Positions 49,601 through 63,170 are shown, counted from the first letter of the stretch. The stretch: 64,000 bases of DNA from Dipetalonema caudispina (GCA_013365325.1 JABVXV010000075.1:124001-188000), one strand, 5' to 3'. Program-made: numbers and translations. The notes: generated by a model from the sequence alone, not told the origin.

Positions 49601-51686
49601 TCCTTTTGTAGATACCAGTGCACAATCTCGAGTAGTTGATATGTGGCCAAAGTTAATGTCTCAAAATTGTGTAATACGAATGTATGATATTATTGTCCAG
49701 TGTGTAACGGATATGAATTCCAAAAAAGAAGCACTTTTTAATCTGTTCATGTCAGATCGTAAATCAAATACTGAAGCAGAAGGCGATAGTCCGCTTTTTC
49801 ATCTCGAATTTACATCTTTTTATCATCCAGAATCTGAAAATTTCCCAGGTGGTATTTTCTACTTATTTTAATTGATTTAATAATTTGATACCTTTCTTGA
49901 ATTGCTTTATGTCTTTGATGTCCATTTCGGAATTGCTACTTAACTGTCGCTTTTGTGCAGAATTTTGATCATTTGATTTTCAGTGCCCTCAAACATCACA
50001 CATCTTTTACTTGGTCCATTTTTTTTCGTAGTCGATGAAAGAACTATTCGATGGCTCTTATTCGTAATCGATGACATTAAATATGCTTTGGTAAATTTAG
50101 GAATCATTTTCAATCATGGTTTAAGTACGATTTTATTCAAACAAAATTATATTTGCAGCAAATCTCGAGTGCAATGCCTGAAGTCACAAAAATACCCAAA
50201 ACCTATTTGCGCATTAATCTGCTGATGCCCAAGGTACAAATAAAAATCCACTGTAATGAATCAATCGTATCATCAAAGATGATGACTTTTGGCGTTCTTT
50301 TCTTGATTTTTAATATGTTGAAGTTGAAAACTAAGGAAAGACAATTTTTGATGAGTACTTTGCTATAGCGATTATAGGTCATTTTTGTTTTTGTCTTTCT
50401 ATTTTCCATCATTTCTTATATGTATCTAATAAAACGTGAAAGTGATGCAAAGAGTTTTCAAATCGGGCAATATTCTAGATAATAATACCGTTGAGAGAGC
50501 CGTTTGTATCGGATATGCGTTTCGCACGTCGGATTGTGATAAGCATGAATACTTTGCTGGCTACTAATTGCGAAGCAGTTTCTAACGATGAATCAAATTT
50601 GTTTTTTAAATCGATTTCATCGAATATAATTGATTTCATCGATTGTATTGATCTGCTGGTTAACAAAGAGACATTGAAAGAATTCATCTTTCAGTTGAAT
50701 CGAAATTTGTTTGAGGACGTTGACGAAGGTAACATCATGCTTTTTGTTATTGTCCCGAAATTTGAAATTCTAAAAATCCCAGTGTGAAACGATAGCTTTC
50801 TGGTTTTGAAACGTCCAGAAAATGTATATTTTTATAGCATTTCATTATTAAAGCATTACTTCAAGGCCAATTATCCAGCTGATTAATATCTTGAACAATA
50901 AGGAATAAATTAATTGTTTGTTTGTGCAGTTTAAGACATAAATAATTCTCAGTAGCAGATCTGTTTTTTGATTCATCATTTAAAACAATTTTAGCTGAGC
51001 GGATTTGGATAAATACATCACCGGTTCAGATAAATACAGATTTTGGAGAAGGAGCTTCGAGTACACCGTTGCTTGCTGAAGTTGATTTTCATGCGCTTTT
51101 TATTGTAAAACCAATGAAGGTTGGGTATTTGAAATCTATTTTGAGTGATTTTTTTGCGAGCACATGTTTTTGAAAAATTTCTGGGCTTTTTCTTAATCTT
51201 CGTGTAGGGTGTTCAAAACTAAAAAAATATTGCCGAAGAGGGAGAAAAATTATTTTGGTACTTTGCTTTTCAGGTAAGCGTGGCACTGCAACCCATGTGG
51301 AAGATTCGGATTGCAGTTAATCATTTTCAGTTTCTTCAAATCATGCGCTTGGTTTCTTGTATATCAGCTTTTGTAGATCAACTTGTTAGTGACCAGAAAT
51401 TTTTCTCTGCTAACCGTAGCAATGGAAATGGTACAGCAATTGAAATGATTTGCTTCTTTGGGGAGGTATATTCATTGTCATTTATGATATTGACATAGTG
51501 GAGTCGTAGTTTTTCAGTTTACTTCCACATTTTCTAAAAGGGAATGCGAATCAGATTCTATTTTTAAATGAATTTAACCAATTCCAGACTGAACTTAATA
51601 TCATACTGCCAACTGAGCCAATTCCAACTCCGTACGATCTTCAAGGAACAACGCTGCAGTCACCAACGATATCTTCAGATGGCTAG
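46607..51686 (+). CDS. BLTP3: Bridge-like lipid transfer protein 3 (UHRF1BP1/UHRF1BP1L family, chorein N-terminus)
   Basis: Seventeen exons keep frame and give 754 aa: 46607-46650, 46755-46854, 47249-47350, 47604-47677, 47767-47881, 47986-48096, 48289-48418, 48557-48714, 48849-48999, 49254-49448, 49612-49848, 49984-50090, 50159-50233, 50479-50728, 50995-51119, 51274-51465 and 51588-51686. The N-terminus MASIIKNQIIKHLSKF with SGKGELKNIELNE and LPTWLRV..VPWTKLK is the chorein start of this family, whose proteins form hydrophobic grooves that move lipids between membranes at contact sites. Later conserved landmarks are STYGFANRVAEGMS, DLRYTRI, APLRLIT, VILDDILWI, YHVYVGKIVLHLCDD, FYHPESENFPVPS and VDERTIRWL. 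A late segment (MWKIRIAVNHFQFLQIMRLV) matches the family's repeated groove unit. Vertebrate members are about 1,440-1,460 aa. This one stops at TAG at 51684-51686 and lacks the long disordered and C-terminal coiled-coil parts. It converges on the LRR gene, with stop codons 343 bp apart. Confidence 0.92.
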
Positions 51687-52029
51687 TTTTTTTTATAAAA
51701 CTTTTGAGACTTTTTGCAAAACATTTCGACTTTTTATAAAGCGTATATATTTGCAGTTTTTTTTACATGATTGCCTTATTCAAATTCCAGCTTAGTTTTT
51801 CTTTGTAAATTCATTCAATGTTCCACTCTTCATTACACGGGACGTGTGGTAATGCCACGGTCCAAATATTACAGTAATTTATTATTTTATAAAATATAAT
51901 ATGTACGCAACTTGAAGTACAAAAATAAATAAGTTTGTGGATTTGCTATATGATGACAAATTTATTAGCACCTTTTTGATTCGCTTCGTTTTTTGAGGTT
52001 TCATGGTTATAGCATAGGAAATCGAGAAA
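51687..52029. other. Convergent 3' flanks
   Basis: The interval between the stop codons of the BLTP3-like gene (plus) and the secreted LRR gene (minus). An AATAAA at about 51924 could serve the plus-strand gene. No other gene is seen. Confidence 0.55.
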
Positions 52030-55000
52030 TTACTGTTGTTTATCATCCTGTGTTTGCACTGAATCTACATGACTATCTGACACAAATTCCACAAATTCTT
52101 CTTTATCTTTCGATTCGATTCGTACATAAGGTGGTAACTGAGCCCGAATTTTCTCCAAATGTTTATCTAGTCGCGAAGGTCGTGCAGCCTAGTAAAGATA
52201 TTTATAATTTCTATTCGAAAAATTGCGTAATTTTTATTGTTCTCTAATTGCGCCAGAATTCATTTTTACTCAACTTTCTCACGATTTCTTGACTTTATCT
52301 CCAAATAACTTACGTACACCTAGATTTATTTATTATAATACTCACTTGAGTTGCTTCGGTCTTTGGACTTTTACCAAGTATAGCAGTATCTACGGGTTTC
52401 GATTGCGTTGGTAAACGATATCGTAGGAAATGTGATGTTCGATATCCGGGAGGTCGTTGTGAAAGACGCATAAACCTCTCAGTGTTGAATTTCTTGCTGT
52501 GAACACTATTTGGATGAATATTTAGAGACTCATGTATTGGTGTAGCTGTTGATGTTGTAGTTGTTCTTGTTTCCAAATGTAACGTTGAAATTGTTTTGTC
52601 AGCGTCTGGAATTGAATCGAAAAATTTTTGGATGTTTTAGGAATTTTCTTATGGGAAGATTTTCGCGTTTTCTCCATAAACACCGAGATTACAAAACAAG
52701 CTGTTTATTTGATAACTTTGTCTGCTTAATTTGTAATTTTTTAAAAAAATACTTGGCATAGATTTCAAGCAGCACAGTGGCGGTTGTGGCATATCGCTGT
52801 TTTTGGGGCACACATCTTCCAAATTATTCGTGTAATTTGTTTGACAGATTAAATTAGGTTCCGTTGTAAGGTTTATTGCCTCTTTACCATTCATTACGTG
52901 GAAGCCATCTTGTAAGCAAACCATCGGATTTTCTGGATAAGATCAGTAAGGATTAAGGTATTATTTGAGTACCAAAGATCAATTGTTGTTTTAAACCTTC
53001 ACCTTTTAACCTTTAGAACTTCTTTTTTGGACGGACACAGTATATTTTGCATGAAAGTAACTATTGATTTTTTGGTTTTCTTGGTTTTCTAAGCATTTGT
53101 TAATTCATTACTAGCACAATTCCTCAAGACTGTAATTTAAAAAACAAACCCTGTAATCGAACCATCAGATAATCGGACCCAATAATGGCACTTGGTTCGA
53201 TGGTGTATATTTTATTGTGCGACAGGTCCAAGGTATGCAGATTAGCTAGGTGTGCGAAGCTTAAGGGCTGGAACATAATAACTTGTTTCTATTTTAATAG
53301 GCTTTAAAAGTGTGGGAATATATTTGGTTTTAGTTTAAATCTTGTAAAAAGTTCTCGGCAATGTAAGAACGAGATGACCAGCAAACTGTAAAAATAATCT
53401 ACAATGATGCTAAAATTTTTTTACATACCTCTATTGTCCTGATGTTGTTGTTGGCGAGGGACACCTGCCGTAGAAAAGGTGTACCTTGAAACAGGTTTGG
53501 TGATACAGATCCTAAACAGTTGTTTCGTAACCATAGCAGAAGTAATGGTGTCGTTGCGAACGCTCCGGGTGCTATATCCTGGAAAATTTTTTTGGTCCAT
53601 CTTCATATGACAAAACCGAGATAATGAAATCTTTTTTTGCACTCTAAATTTTAGCAGTTCAGGCATAATTTTTCCTTCCAATAAATAATACATAGAAAAC
53701 GTATTTTCGGTAGTAACCTTTATTTGATTGCCTTCAAGATTGAGGTGTTGTAGATGTTCCAGGCCAGAGAACATGTCGCCCGTTATCTTAGTGAAGTAAT
53801 TATAGCTCATATCGATAACCTGAGGCAGCAATCAATGAGCAGTCAATAAACAATTTGGCTTTAGTAATAAAATTTTAATTTGTTCACGGTTTTGCTTTTT
53901 TGTGGAAAATGTTTTTGCAATTTCCTCGCATAGCAAAGAATAAATTGTAGTTCTAACAAATATTAAATGTTTTCAGGTTATTTCAATTTCGCGAAAACCA
54001 ATCAAATTTTTACCTGGACTTGTTTGAATTGATGCAGTACTCCTGCCTCTATGGTTTCTAAATTATTATTACCAAGATAAAGATAGCGAAGATTGTCGGC
54101 TTGTGGCATGAAATCACTTTCAATTGTAGAAATTTTATTTCCGGTGAGTGAGAGGATTGTTAGACTGCTTAGATTAGTTAACTGTATGTTCTCCAATTGT
54201 GTAATCTAAATTTGAAATTTTAATCACCAAAGAAATACTTCTCAATAGCCTTCATTACATCGTATATTACTTTACCTAAGACTTGTCACATTTAGAGTTT
54301 TTGGACTAATTTTCGAACTTTTCTGAAAAGAGTCAGAAGAAAGCTTTGGAAAAGTTATTTGTATAGCAGTTAAAATACCATATTTTAGTAGGTACGAATC
54401 GGATGGAATTTTTCACGTTCCTAGTAATGTACTACTAATAAGATTTTAATTCTGTCGATTTTTTAATTACCTTTTAGTTGCTTACCTTATTGTATTTCAT
54501 ATGTAGACCGATAAGATTATCCAAACCTCGAAGAGCTTCAGAAGGTACGGCTGACAGGCAGTTGTTATCTAAGATTAGGTTTTGCAAAGTGTCCTTCACA
54601 TCATTGAACACTGATCCCTCGATGTTGCAAATCTGAGTGAATTTCTCTGGGAAGGTCGTACTTCTTATTAGTTTGTTTGCTTAATTTAGACGTGGAGAAT
54701 GTTGAGGCTTTGTTTTAAATATTTTCAACTTTATTAGGTTCATTTTGAAAAAAAATAACTTAAATTTCGTAAATTTTACCTGATTACATTCAAGATTTAA
54801 ATCGATCATGCTGGACATGTTGTGGAAAACAGGTGTCTTGATATCCCCAATATTGTTACAGCGCAAACTGAGCACGCGTAGAGCACGCATCCCGATAAGT
54901 GAATCGGTTGGAATAGCAGTGAGCTTATTTTTGGAAATTGAAAGCTCAAGCATGACAGATTCCAGGCCACGGAATGCTTGTGGGTGCAGTGCACGGATAC

Positions 55001-55444
55001 GATTATTGTCCAGAATTAACTTCTTGATCCGCAAATTTCTGAACGCATTTCGTCCGATCTATGTTGTACAATTTAGATTTCAGTTAAAGAACGTGAAGTC
55101 TGGAATTTGAAACTCAAGTCGTTCACAAAATCCAAAGTTATTTCAAGTGTTAGAATAAAATTGTACTTTGGGGTTTCCTTTTGTTTCATTTTGAAACGAG
55201 TAATTTTTTAAAATCTGACCTCAACAATGTTAGCATTTTCAAGTGCTAGTTCGCGTATTTCAATTGGTGTCTTTTTGAGCTGCTCCACTATAGCTGGTCC
55301 ATTTTGGCCGCTACATCGGATCACGACACCATCGATATAGGCAAAACAAGAACAAGTTGTTTGATTTTTCAGAAATGTCGGACAAAATGCTAATGCACTA
55401 TTGACAGATGCCCAGAAAAATAGAATCACTCGGTATTGCATCAT
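52030..55444 (-). CDS. Secreted leucine-rich-repeat protein
   Basis: Ten exons keep frame and give 603 aa: 55444-55220, 55058-54780, 54632-54486, 54205-54014, 53819-53718, 53578-53429, 53267-53150, 52932-52753, 52605-52346 and 52188-52030. The N-terminus (MMQYRVILFFWASVNSALAF) is a signal peptide, followed by a cysteine cap with FCPTFLKNQTTCSCF. About a dozen LRRs follow, each near 24 residues (LILDNNRIRALHPQAFRGL, LRVLSLRCNNIGDI, LTILSLTGNKISTIESDF, LHTLDLSHNKIYTIEPSA), with introns mostly in phase 0 between repeats. A C-terminal cap begins ENPMVC and has six further Cys. The tail is Thr/Ser-rich, then charged, ending DDKQQ. No transmembrane segment is visible, so the product is predicted to be secreted, perhaps into extracellular or cuticle matrix, as for nematode LRR-only proteins (SYM-1/LET-4/EGG-6 group, inference). 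It is a paralog of the LRR gene immediately upstream. Confidence 0.88.
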
Positions 55445-57655
55445 TTTTCAGAGTGGAATCAGAATTTAAAGTAAGTTATTTTAGCGGCCAAGTGCTTAGT
55501 AGATTAAGATTATCTTATAGGACCAGAGGAATCTTTATGAAAGGGCTGCTGTGGAAGTTTGAAGTTCAATAGAGTATGTGGATTAGGGAGACGGTATTTC
55601 ACTAACAGTTTTCAGTGGAAATAGGATTTTCATTCACGTATTTCCTCAAACCAAGCGGATGTACATGAATATATGGGTAGATTCTGCTTGAGATGAGAAC
55701 GATTTACATCTGACAATGAATGGCGAGGTGGCTGAGGATGCTGTGTAATTTGAGGGGACGATGTGGGGCGGGAGTCTATAGAAGAAATAACAGGTACCAG
55801 AAAGGTCGCCGCCCTTTTCACATATTTCTATACCTTTTGTGCGATACATCCAAACAATTCAGCATCATCAGCCATCGCCTTAATATTGTCAGGTCAAGGC
55901 CAATGCCTATGGCTGCTTGTTCCCGCCGCGGATTCGTCTGTCTGTGCTATTTTGTGAAATACAAAATTTTATACAATAGTACTTCTGTAAATACACAGTG
56001 TGTAGTTCTACTGGAAAACAAACTTTTAAATTGTATGTGCATCTTGTTAATCAGTGATGAGTGACATAGTTTTCGTTGAATTACAATTACTGAACTTTTC
56101 GTAAAAGTCTCACATGACTTATGTCAATTTTGGCTCAAATTCCTTAAATACATCCTGTGTTATTTTTGTTTGTTAGTTCCTGGTGATTCTATACCCTCTG
56201 CCACCATCTCATCGATTTGCCAATTCATCGGAACTTGAAATCTTATTTAACAGTAAACTCATGGATTTATTAGCGATCTGATGGTGCAACATTATAAACA
56301 AGGAAGCTTATTCACTTAGAATAGATAACCATAGGTGCCTTGAAAAAATGCAGAAACTTCGATGGTTTCTTGTTATATGTTCTACTGATTCACTTTATAT
56401 GTGATCGCGTCAAATTTTATTGATCTCACTGAGAATTCAGTTTTCAAATCGGTGGAAATTTCAAAAGTAGGATGAAGTTAAAGCAAAATTCAGTAAGAAA
56501 TAACTAAACCTATGCTTAATGAGTTTCCTTACCCATTAATTTCAGAAAATAAGTTTACCTGCTTTAGATACTTGAATTATGAATTTCGTCGTTTCAACAT
56601 TATCCTTAATTGTAAATTACCTCAGCATATCTTGAAAAAGTATGATTTACAAAAAATAACAAGATTTAACATTGCCATCCTAATCTGCTTTACCTGAACT
56701 CCATGTTGGTAAAATAATGACATTCCTGACTGATTCGTTTGGACTATCTGCGCTCCCGTCAAATCCACGTTTATCTCACACACACATTAGTTTCGTGAGC
56801 CATTTCTAGATGGCCATTTTCTGATTAGCAGTCTTTTACTCTAAACCTTTTTCAATATTTTTGGTCATCAGTTCTGAAATTTTTTGCATTTGGACATTGC
56901 AAAACCAAAGATTGAAAAAGGGATTGTCAACAAAGAACGAATTACGAGTTTTTCTCGTTAAAATTTTTGATTTCCACCGTTTCATCCGTATTTCAACTGC
57001 CATATAAGGTGAAAGAATTCCTTTAAATTTTTGTTATTTTTGGAAACGTCGAGGAGCAGAAATTCAGATTTCATTGCCAAAGAAAACATTTCAACTTTTT
57101 TCCTGTAGTTTCTTTTACCCTTATTATCAGTTCCTTTCGTCTTATTTACAGATTTTTCTTTTAGCCCTTGGATGAGATTGTAATTCTTTTGTTCCGTTCA
57201 AAACAGCATTAAAAATCAGTTTTTCGTATTTTTTATAATCTGGATGAGAACCTACAAAACTCAAAATAAAACTGAACATTATATTTGTTCCATCAGTTAG
57301 ATGTCTCTTCTTTATATGTTTTGAATTGCAACGACAAATTAGAATGAAGAATACATAAGTAATTTAGGTGAAGTGTTTTTGAGAACTGAATCAAGATTGC
57401 AGTGTTTAAAGCAGCTGAACAAAAATCCCGAACTGAAAGATTAAAAATTGAATTCGGTCATAAGATTTTTCATAATAGAGTTTTTAAACTAAGAAATGGG
57501 AAAATGACATACAGAAATGCCGGACAATAATACAGATACAAAAAGAAAAAAAAAAATACATGGAATGTTGACAGGAAAAAAGAAACGACTTGAGCACCGG
57601 ACTTAAGTACTTATGATCTAAATGACTGGTTTTCTGGATATTGGTTCTCAAGCTT
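55445..57655. other. Spacer between the two LRR genes
   Basis: Contains the promoter region of the secreted LRR gene. The part at about 55640-55960 is less AT-rich than the rest, but its open frames on both strands match nothing and have no splice support. No further gene is seen. Confidence 0.45.
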
Positions 57656-60600
57656 CTATTTGTAGTAACCAGTAGTTCCGTACGAAGTAGGTGCATAAAT
57701 CCATGGCTGTCCATCGTCAAATCGATTTAGTATCGGTACATTTCTGAAATTCGTGATTATTACGTAGATTTTTAGTTATGGATCGAATTTTGAATTGGCT
57801 GGAAACAATACTATAAGAAATTTTAATGTGATTTGCTTAAGAAATGAATATCGAAGTGCTAGAATTCTACCGATTCCGTCTTACTGTTCCGTAAATCATA
57901 TCGAGCTGAGCGGTAACATAAGCATTAGTACGTGCAGCGCTATCGGTTGTTATTGAGCCATGGCAAGTTTGCAAACGGCGATGTTTCGCAATACACAAAC
58001 CAATAAGTACCGCAGCCATAACAATGGCAACAGTACTTAAACAGATCAAAATAATCACCGATGGAGCTGTTACACGTTCGAGCCTGTTAAAAAAAAGATG
58101 TACGATTTATTGAATCAAAAGTTGTCAATCAACTTGGGCAATATATCGGTTTTACAAGTCCGAGTACAGTTCTCAACTGTGTTTATCGAAACAACAAAAT
58201 GTAGTATGATTGGGATTTCCTAGATTTTTAAGAGACGTTTGTTGTTAGCACATAGTTAAGTTAATATTTTTCGAGATTTCTAGAAGTTATTAGGATGAGA
58301 TCTGGTTCCTTATACTCAATCTACTATGCAACCTCAGTGATTGAGGTGTGAAATGACTCACCTTTCTGTATTATCCAAATCAAAGAAAATCTGCTCTCCA
58401 CTTTCTTGTGCTTCCTTTATATTTTCCATGGAATTTTTACCGATGTGATCTCTATCAATCTTTTGTGGTGAAGTAGTGTGATCAGATTCTTGTACATTAT
58501 TGGCGACAAGGATACTGGGTGGCAGTGTTTGTTCACTGGATGTCCTGTTATTTGCAGATGTTGGATTCGTGGCTGTTGTAATTCCCGGTACGGCTATATA
58601 TGCTTTTGACAGTTTTGAGGGACGTTTTAAGAATGGCACCGGAAATGGATGTATTATGTTATCAGTACCAAACGGATGCTGATAATTCTCACTTGTATTT
58701 CTGTTACGCATTTCCATATCTACCGATACCTTATCTTCATATCTTCTCGTGCCAGAATCCGAAAATTCAGGAATTGTGCTTGAAGGACTTTTCACAGCAT
58801 CTGTTAATTGCTCAGTGCTGGACATTTCTGATGATTGTAGGGGTAGATTGGGTTGCATGTTTACGAGTACATTAACAGGTCTTACTGGTCTCACTTTATT
58901 TGTGCGGATCTTTCCTTGTTCGCCAATATTATCTTCTGGTTTGTTTGCCTTAAATCATGAGATATATTTCAACTTTTACAAATAAATTCATGGGACATCG
59001 TTCCACAGATAATGGGGCTTTCTGTTTTGTTTATTCTCAAAGTTTCAACGATTTCTCAGAAGTTTTGAGAACATTAAGATAAAATAAACGAACTTCATTA
59101 TCGATGCTGGACAGTGGACGAATGACAGTTGGAGTTTTAGGTAAGAAGAGCTTTTCCCCCTGTTTAAAATTGCTTTCTTCATCATCCACCATAAAATAGG
59201 TAGAAGTTGGTGGTATACTTGTACTGTGAGTAATATTTCCAATACTATTTCGGCTGGGATTCTTATGTGATCCACAGATAACGTCTTCACTGCTTGCTAT
59301 GTAGATTCCTACACCTTGCTGCAGCATATGCACTCGTTCCGTACAGACCAAGGGGTTTTCTGTAGTTAAATTTTATTAGTCTGCTTTTACTTGGATCGAA
59401 AGCTTGTACAGTATATTGCAAGTAATGTCTAGAAATTGGTTTTAAATTATTTAAAAATATGTAAAATTTGTCTACTAAATCCAACATCTGTAAGTACCAA
59501 CCCTGCAGAAGTACTGTTTTCACGCGTCGACTGAATGCTCCGTAGGGTGTACGCACCAATTTGTTGCCGCTTAGATCAATAAGGAATAGATTAACTTGAG
59601 CCAGAAATGTTGAAGGTGGTATATCTATCAGTTCATTATTACTCAAATCAAGCATTGCTAAACCTGGATTGGAATAAAAACTGTTCTGATCGATGGACCG
59701 GATCTGAAACATGCTTATTTACTACACTGTGTGTTATTTATTATCTCATTATATGAGTTCATTCAGAAAAATATATGTTTTTTAGATGCAAACGGCAAGT
59801 ATCTAGAAATTTTTTTTATCTTCTGAGTCCATTCAACAAATTTTAGAATCTCTTTTTTTCTTTGGAAACGGTGTTAATGCATAGAAATCCCTTTTTACTG
59901 GATAACAGGTAATTATGCAAAACAATAAAAATTTGAAAACTAAGAAAACATAAACCCCAGGTACTCAAATAACGCACGATTTTATATCACAAGAATTGCC
60001 TGAAGATTTTAATATCACCAATTCTTCGTTTGGTGATTGAGAAAGGACCCAGAATCTTTTTCATTTTTTGGAAACAGAAGTTCAAAAAGCTTTTGACATG
60101 GATTGAAATCGGGCATTTTCCTTATATATATATATATATATGCAGAATATTTTGATGTATACATACATATGTCAAGATATTATCTTCCTCGACTTTTTCT
60201 CTTTAGGTGTTTAAAATCAAAAAAAACTGGAAAACAGTTGTACTTTCTAGTGAGATACTCTGGCTTGAACCGTGATAATATAGGATTGGAGAGGAACTAA
60301 TGCCAGTTGCTGGTAATAATAGTTATAATTTTTTCACAAATAACTGGTATAATTTTCCTTTCAGTGGAGGAAACAAACTTGATTGTCCTTGAGGGCCAAT
60401 TGTTGCAATTTAGTCAATCCACCAAACATTCCTTCTTGAAGTTCCACGAGGCGATTTGAATTCAAAATCAAGATAACCACTGAACTATTTGAGAAACTGT
60501 TTGGTTTTATACTGGTGATGTGATTTTCACCTAGGTATAGTTGTCGCAAATTTTTCAAATTTGAAAATGAGTTTTCCCGTAGTTCGGTCAGGTAGTTTCC

Positions 60601-63170
60601 AGTCAGATCAAGCATTTCGAGTTGATCGAATGAACTAAACTGGTATGGTAAGATCTGAAAACAGATTTAAATCAATCATTTATGCGTTATTAATACTGGC
60701 ATTGCTAACTTCAACGGAGAGGTTTTTTATTTTCAAAATATAACAGTAAATTTATTCTATTTGATGTTATTCTGAATTAACTAGCATTAAAAAGTAATTA
60801 TTGCTTAGAGGATTTCTAAAATTCTTTTGTTATTGCCTAAAAAATTAAAGTTGAAAATATATCCAAAAGAATGGTAGAAAGAGGGAGATTAGAAAAGGGG
60901 AAGACAGAAAAATAGTGTTTTGTATTTGCTATAAGTATCTACTTCAAAATTCGTAAACGGTAAAGGGGACTGAAAATAAAAGACGAGAAAGCAATACAGA
61001 CATCAGTTATTCGATTTCGGGTCAAGTACAGGTATCGCAAGTTGGGTACATTGAGGAATGTTTGTTTATGAATAGTTGAGATCTGATTTGATGCCAAATT
61101 CAGCAAATTAATTAATGGTAAATTCATAAACGACAGAGCTCCCAGCGAGTTGATATTGTTGTTGTGTAAATGCAGTGCCATTAATTGTTTGAATCCTCGA
61201 ATTGCTGTAAATCCCTTAATTAAGTCAATAAACAAAGTCATCATTTAGGTCACGTTAATGAGGGGACGTTAACTTTTTTGCAGAGATCGTCCAAATTTTG
61301 CATGGGGATTTCAGCTTTTCTTTAGTAAATTTAATAAATAAATAAATTTTACTCAGTGACACATATTTGCAGCAATTTTGGTGAAAAAGCAAACAGGCAA
61401 ATATTTAATGAATAAATGAGTGAACAAGAGAGTTCGAAACACCAACAGTTTTAATAAATTCCACTTTGATCATGGGGCATAAATAGGCTCAAATTTCAAG
61501 CTAATTTAAGCAAAGAGTAAATAAAGTACGAGAAGCTTACCTGGTGCTGGCACTTCCTTCAAACAGTTCCTACCAAGGTTAATCGTTTGTATACTGTATT
61601 TAACATCATCAAATGCATTTTTATGTATTTGACATATGCGATTATTCGCTAAGCTAACGTCGTATAGCTGCAAGTTATTTATACTCATATTTTACGTGTT
61701 GTGATTATTTTGATATGTATTTACCAGTATCGAAGGAAGAAACTTAGAAACTTGACCTGAACCTAATAGTTCCTTAGAAAAACTTTTCTAAGACTGTGGA
61801 GGAAGATCGCTTTCATCGGTTTCCTATAGTCTTCAACCTCAATTATCATATCATTATTGTGTATGACTAAAGGATAAGTGGAACTCAAAGTAATTGCAAT
61901 GATAATAATCGCGTGGTCGTAAAATGAATATAGCACAATGGGAATTCCATCCGACAATCAAACATGTATCGAAAAGGTCATTTTTCTCCCGCGACTATTC
62001 AGTTGGCTTTTGTTGAGTAATGATTAGAAAAGCATTACTTCAACTTTAAATCCTAAAAATTTAAGCAAAATGTGTCTTTTAGGGTTTCAGCTGAAGATTA
62101 AGTTATGATTGTGTCTTTCAGATATAAGCGTGGTAGTCTCATTCTTGGAATTTATAAGAGGGGTACTGTGTTGTATAAATTATATATAATAAGCAAAAAT
62201 AAACCTTTGATAATGGTGGGAAGGCATGTTCCGCTTCAATATCACCAATTGAATTATTGGATAAATCGAGCCGTAAGAGTGCTGATAATGGTGTTAGTGC
62301 TTTAGATGGTAATTGTGTTAAATTGTTATGATGTAATATAAGTTCCTGTAAAACATTGTTCATCCCCAGGAAACTGTTTTCGTTGATATTCATAATACTG
62401 TTATATGACAAATCCAATTTCTTGATAAATAATCCAGAAAAGAATCCAGCAGGAATATGTTTTAGTCCAGAGTCTTGCATTTCTAACTGTTGGATTAGAC
62501 CCAAATTGATCTGATTAGCTCTTAACATGTGGACAACCTGGGATCCATCATTATGTGAGCATTTGAGGATTATACCGTTCTGTGAATCATCACAACGACA
62601 GATCGATGTAATAATTTCAGGACAAGCCAGCGAAACTCGCATAGTGCTGACAAGTAGGATAAAACTTCCAATAAATTGATTGATGGTATCTCTTCTTTTC
62701 AACCATTGTTTTTCCCCCTGTCCCGCCAATTTTCGTTGTTGTCGTCGTCGTTCGTTATCACAGATTTTGATTCTACGCCACTCTCGCTTGGAATCTACAC
62801 TTTCGTCATCACTGTCGTCGTTGTCATAGCCTTTATCATTGTTACCTTTATTACCAATATCATGCACGTCATCAGTTTCGGTGTTGTAGCATCTTCCGAT
62901 TGCTGCATATCTGCTACTATTGATTCTTTCACCTTTATCTTCTCTGTTGCGATCACTGGTGCCGCTTTCTTCTTCGTGATCATTGTCACAAAAGGTATTG
63001 GCGCAGGTCACGGGCGTCAATGCTTCGACACGCTCTCCGTTGGGATACAGAACTGTAACGTTATTACATGATGATTCCGGGATCGAAATGTATTTGATGG
63101 ATCGTGGGATAAGTTGTTCTTCCGAAACAGAGTATTGAGAAGTAATATTAGGATCTGTGTAAGGAGGCAT
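57656..63170 (-). CDS. Transmembrane leucine-rich-repeat protein
   Basis: Nine exons keep frame and give up to 975 aa: 63170-62205, 61667-61541, 61204-61002, 60654-60379, 59703-59502, 59359-59094, 58948-58362, 58083-57871 and 57743-57656. Residues 1-160 are acidic, then basic. A hydrophobic signal-like segment follows (about 165-182, FIGSFILLVSTMRVSLA), then a Cys cap (ACPEIITSICRC). LRRs follow (IKKLDLSYNSIMNINENSF, LMALHLHNNNINSLGALSF, LEMLDLTGNYLTELRENSF, LAMLDLSNNELIDIPPSTF), then a cap starting ENPLVC. A long Ser/Thr/Pro-rich stalk leads to one transmembrane helix (about 884-907, VIILICLSTVAIVMAAVLIG), a basic stop-transfer KHRR and a ~65-residue cytoplasmic tail ending with several Tyr (YGTTGYYK). 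This is the layout of nematode extracellular-LRR membrane proteins such as EGG-6, LET-4 and PAN-1. The true start could be an unseen upstream exon, because 160 charged residues before a signal sequence is unusual. Confidence 0.88.
60124..60141. repeat. TA dinucleotide microsatellite in an intron
   Basis: Nine TA units in the intron between exons 4 and 5 of the transmembrane LRR gene. Confidence 0.85.

Noticed and set aside
51993..52247. 84-codon plus-strand frame after the BLTP3-like gene
   Set aside because: The minus strand here is the last exon of the secreted LRR gene, joined in frame by good splice sites, so the plus frame is its shadow.
62676..63071. 131-codon plus-strand open frame
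   Set aside because: It lies antisense within the first exon of the transmembrane LRR gene. Its hydrophobic composition is the mirror of the Asp/Glu/Asn-rich sense strand.
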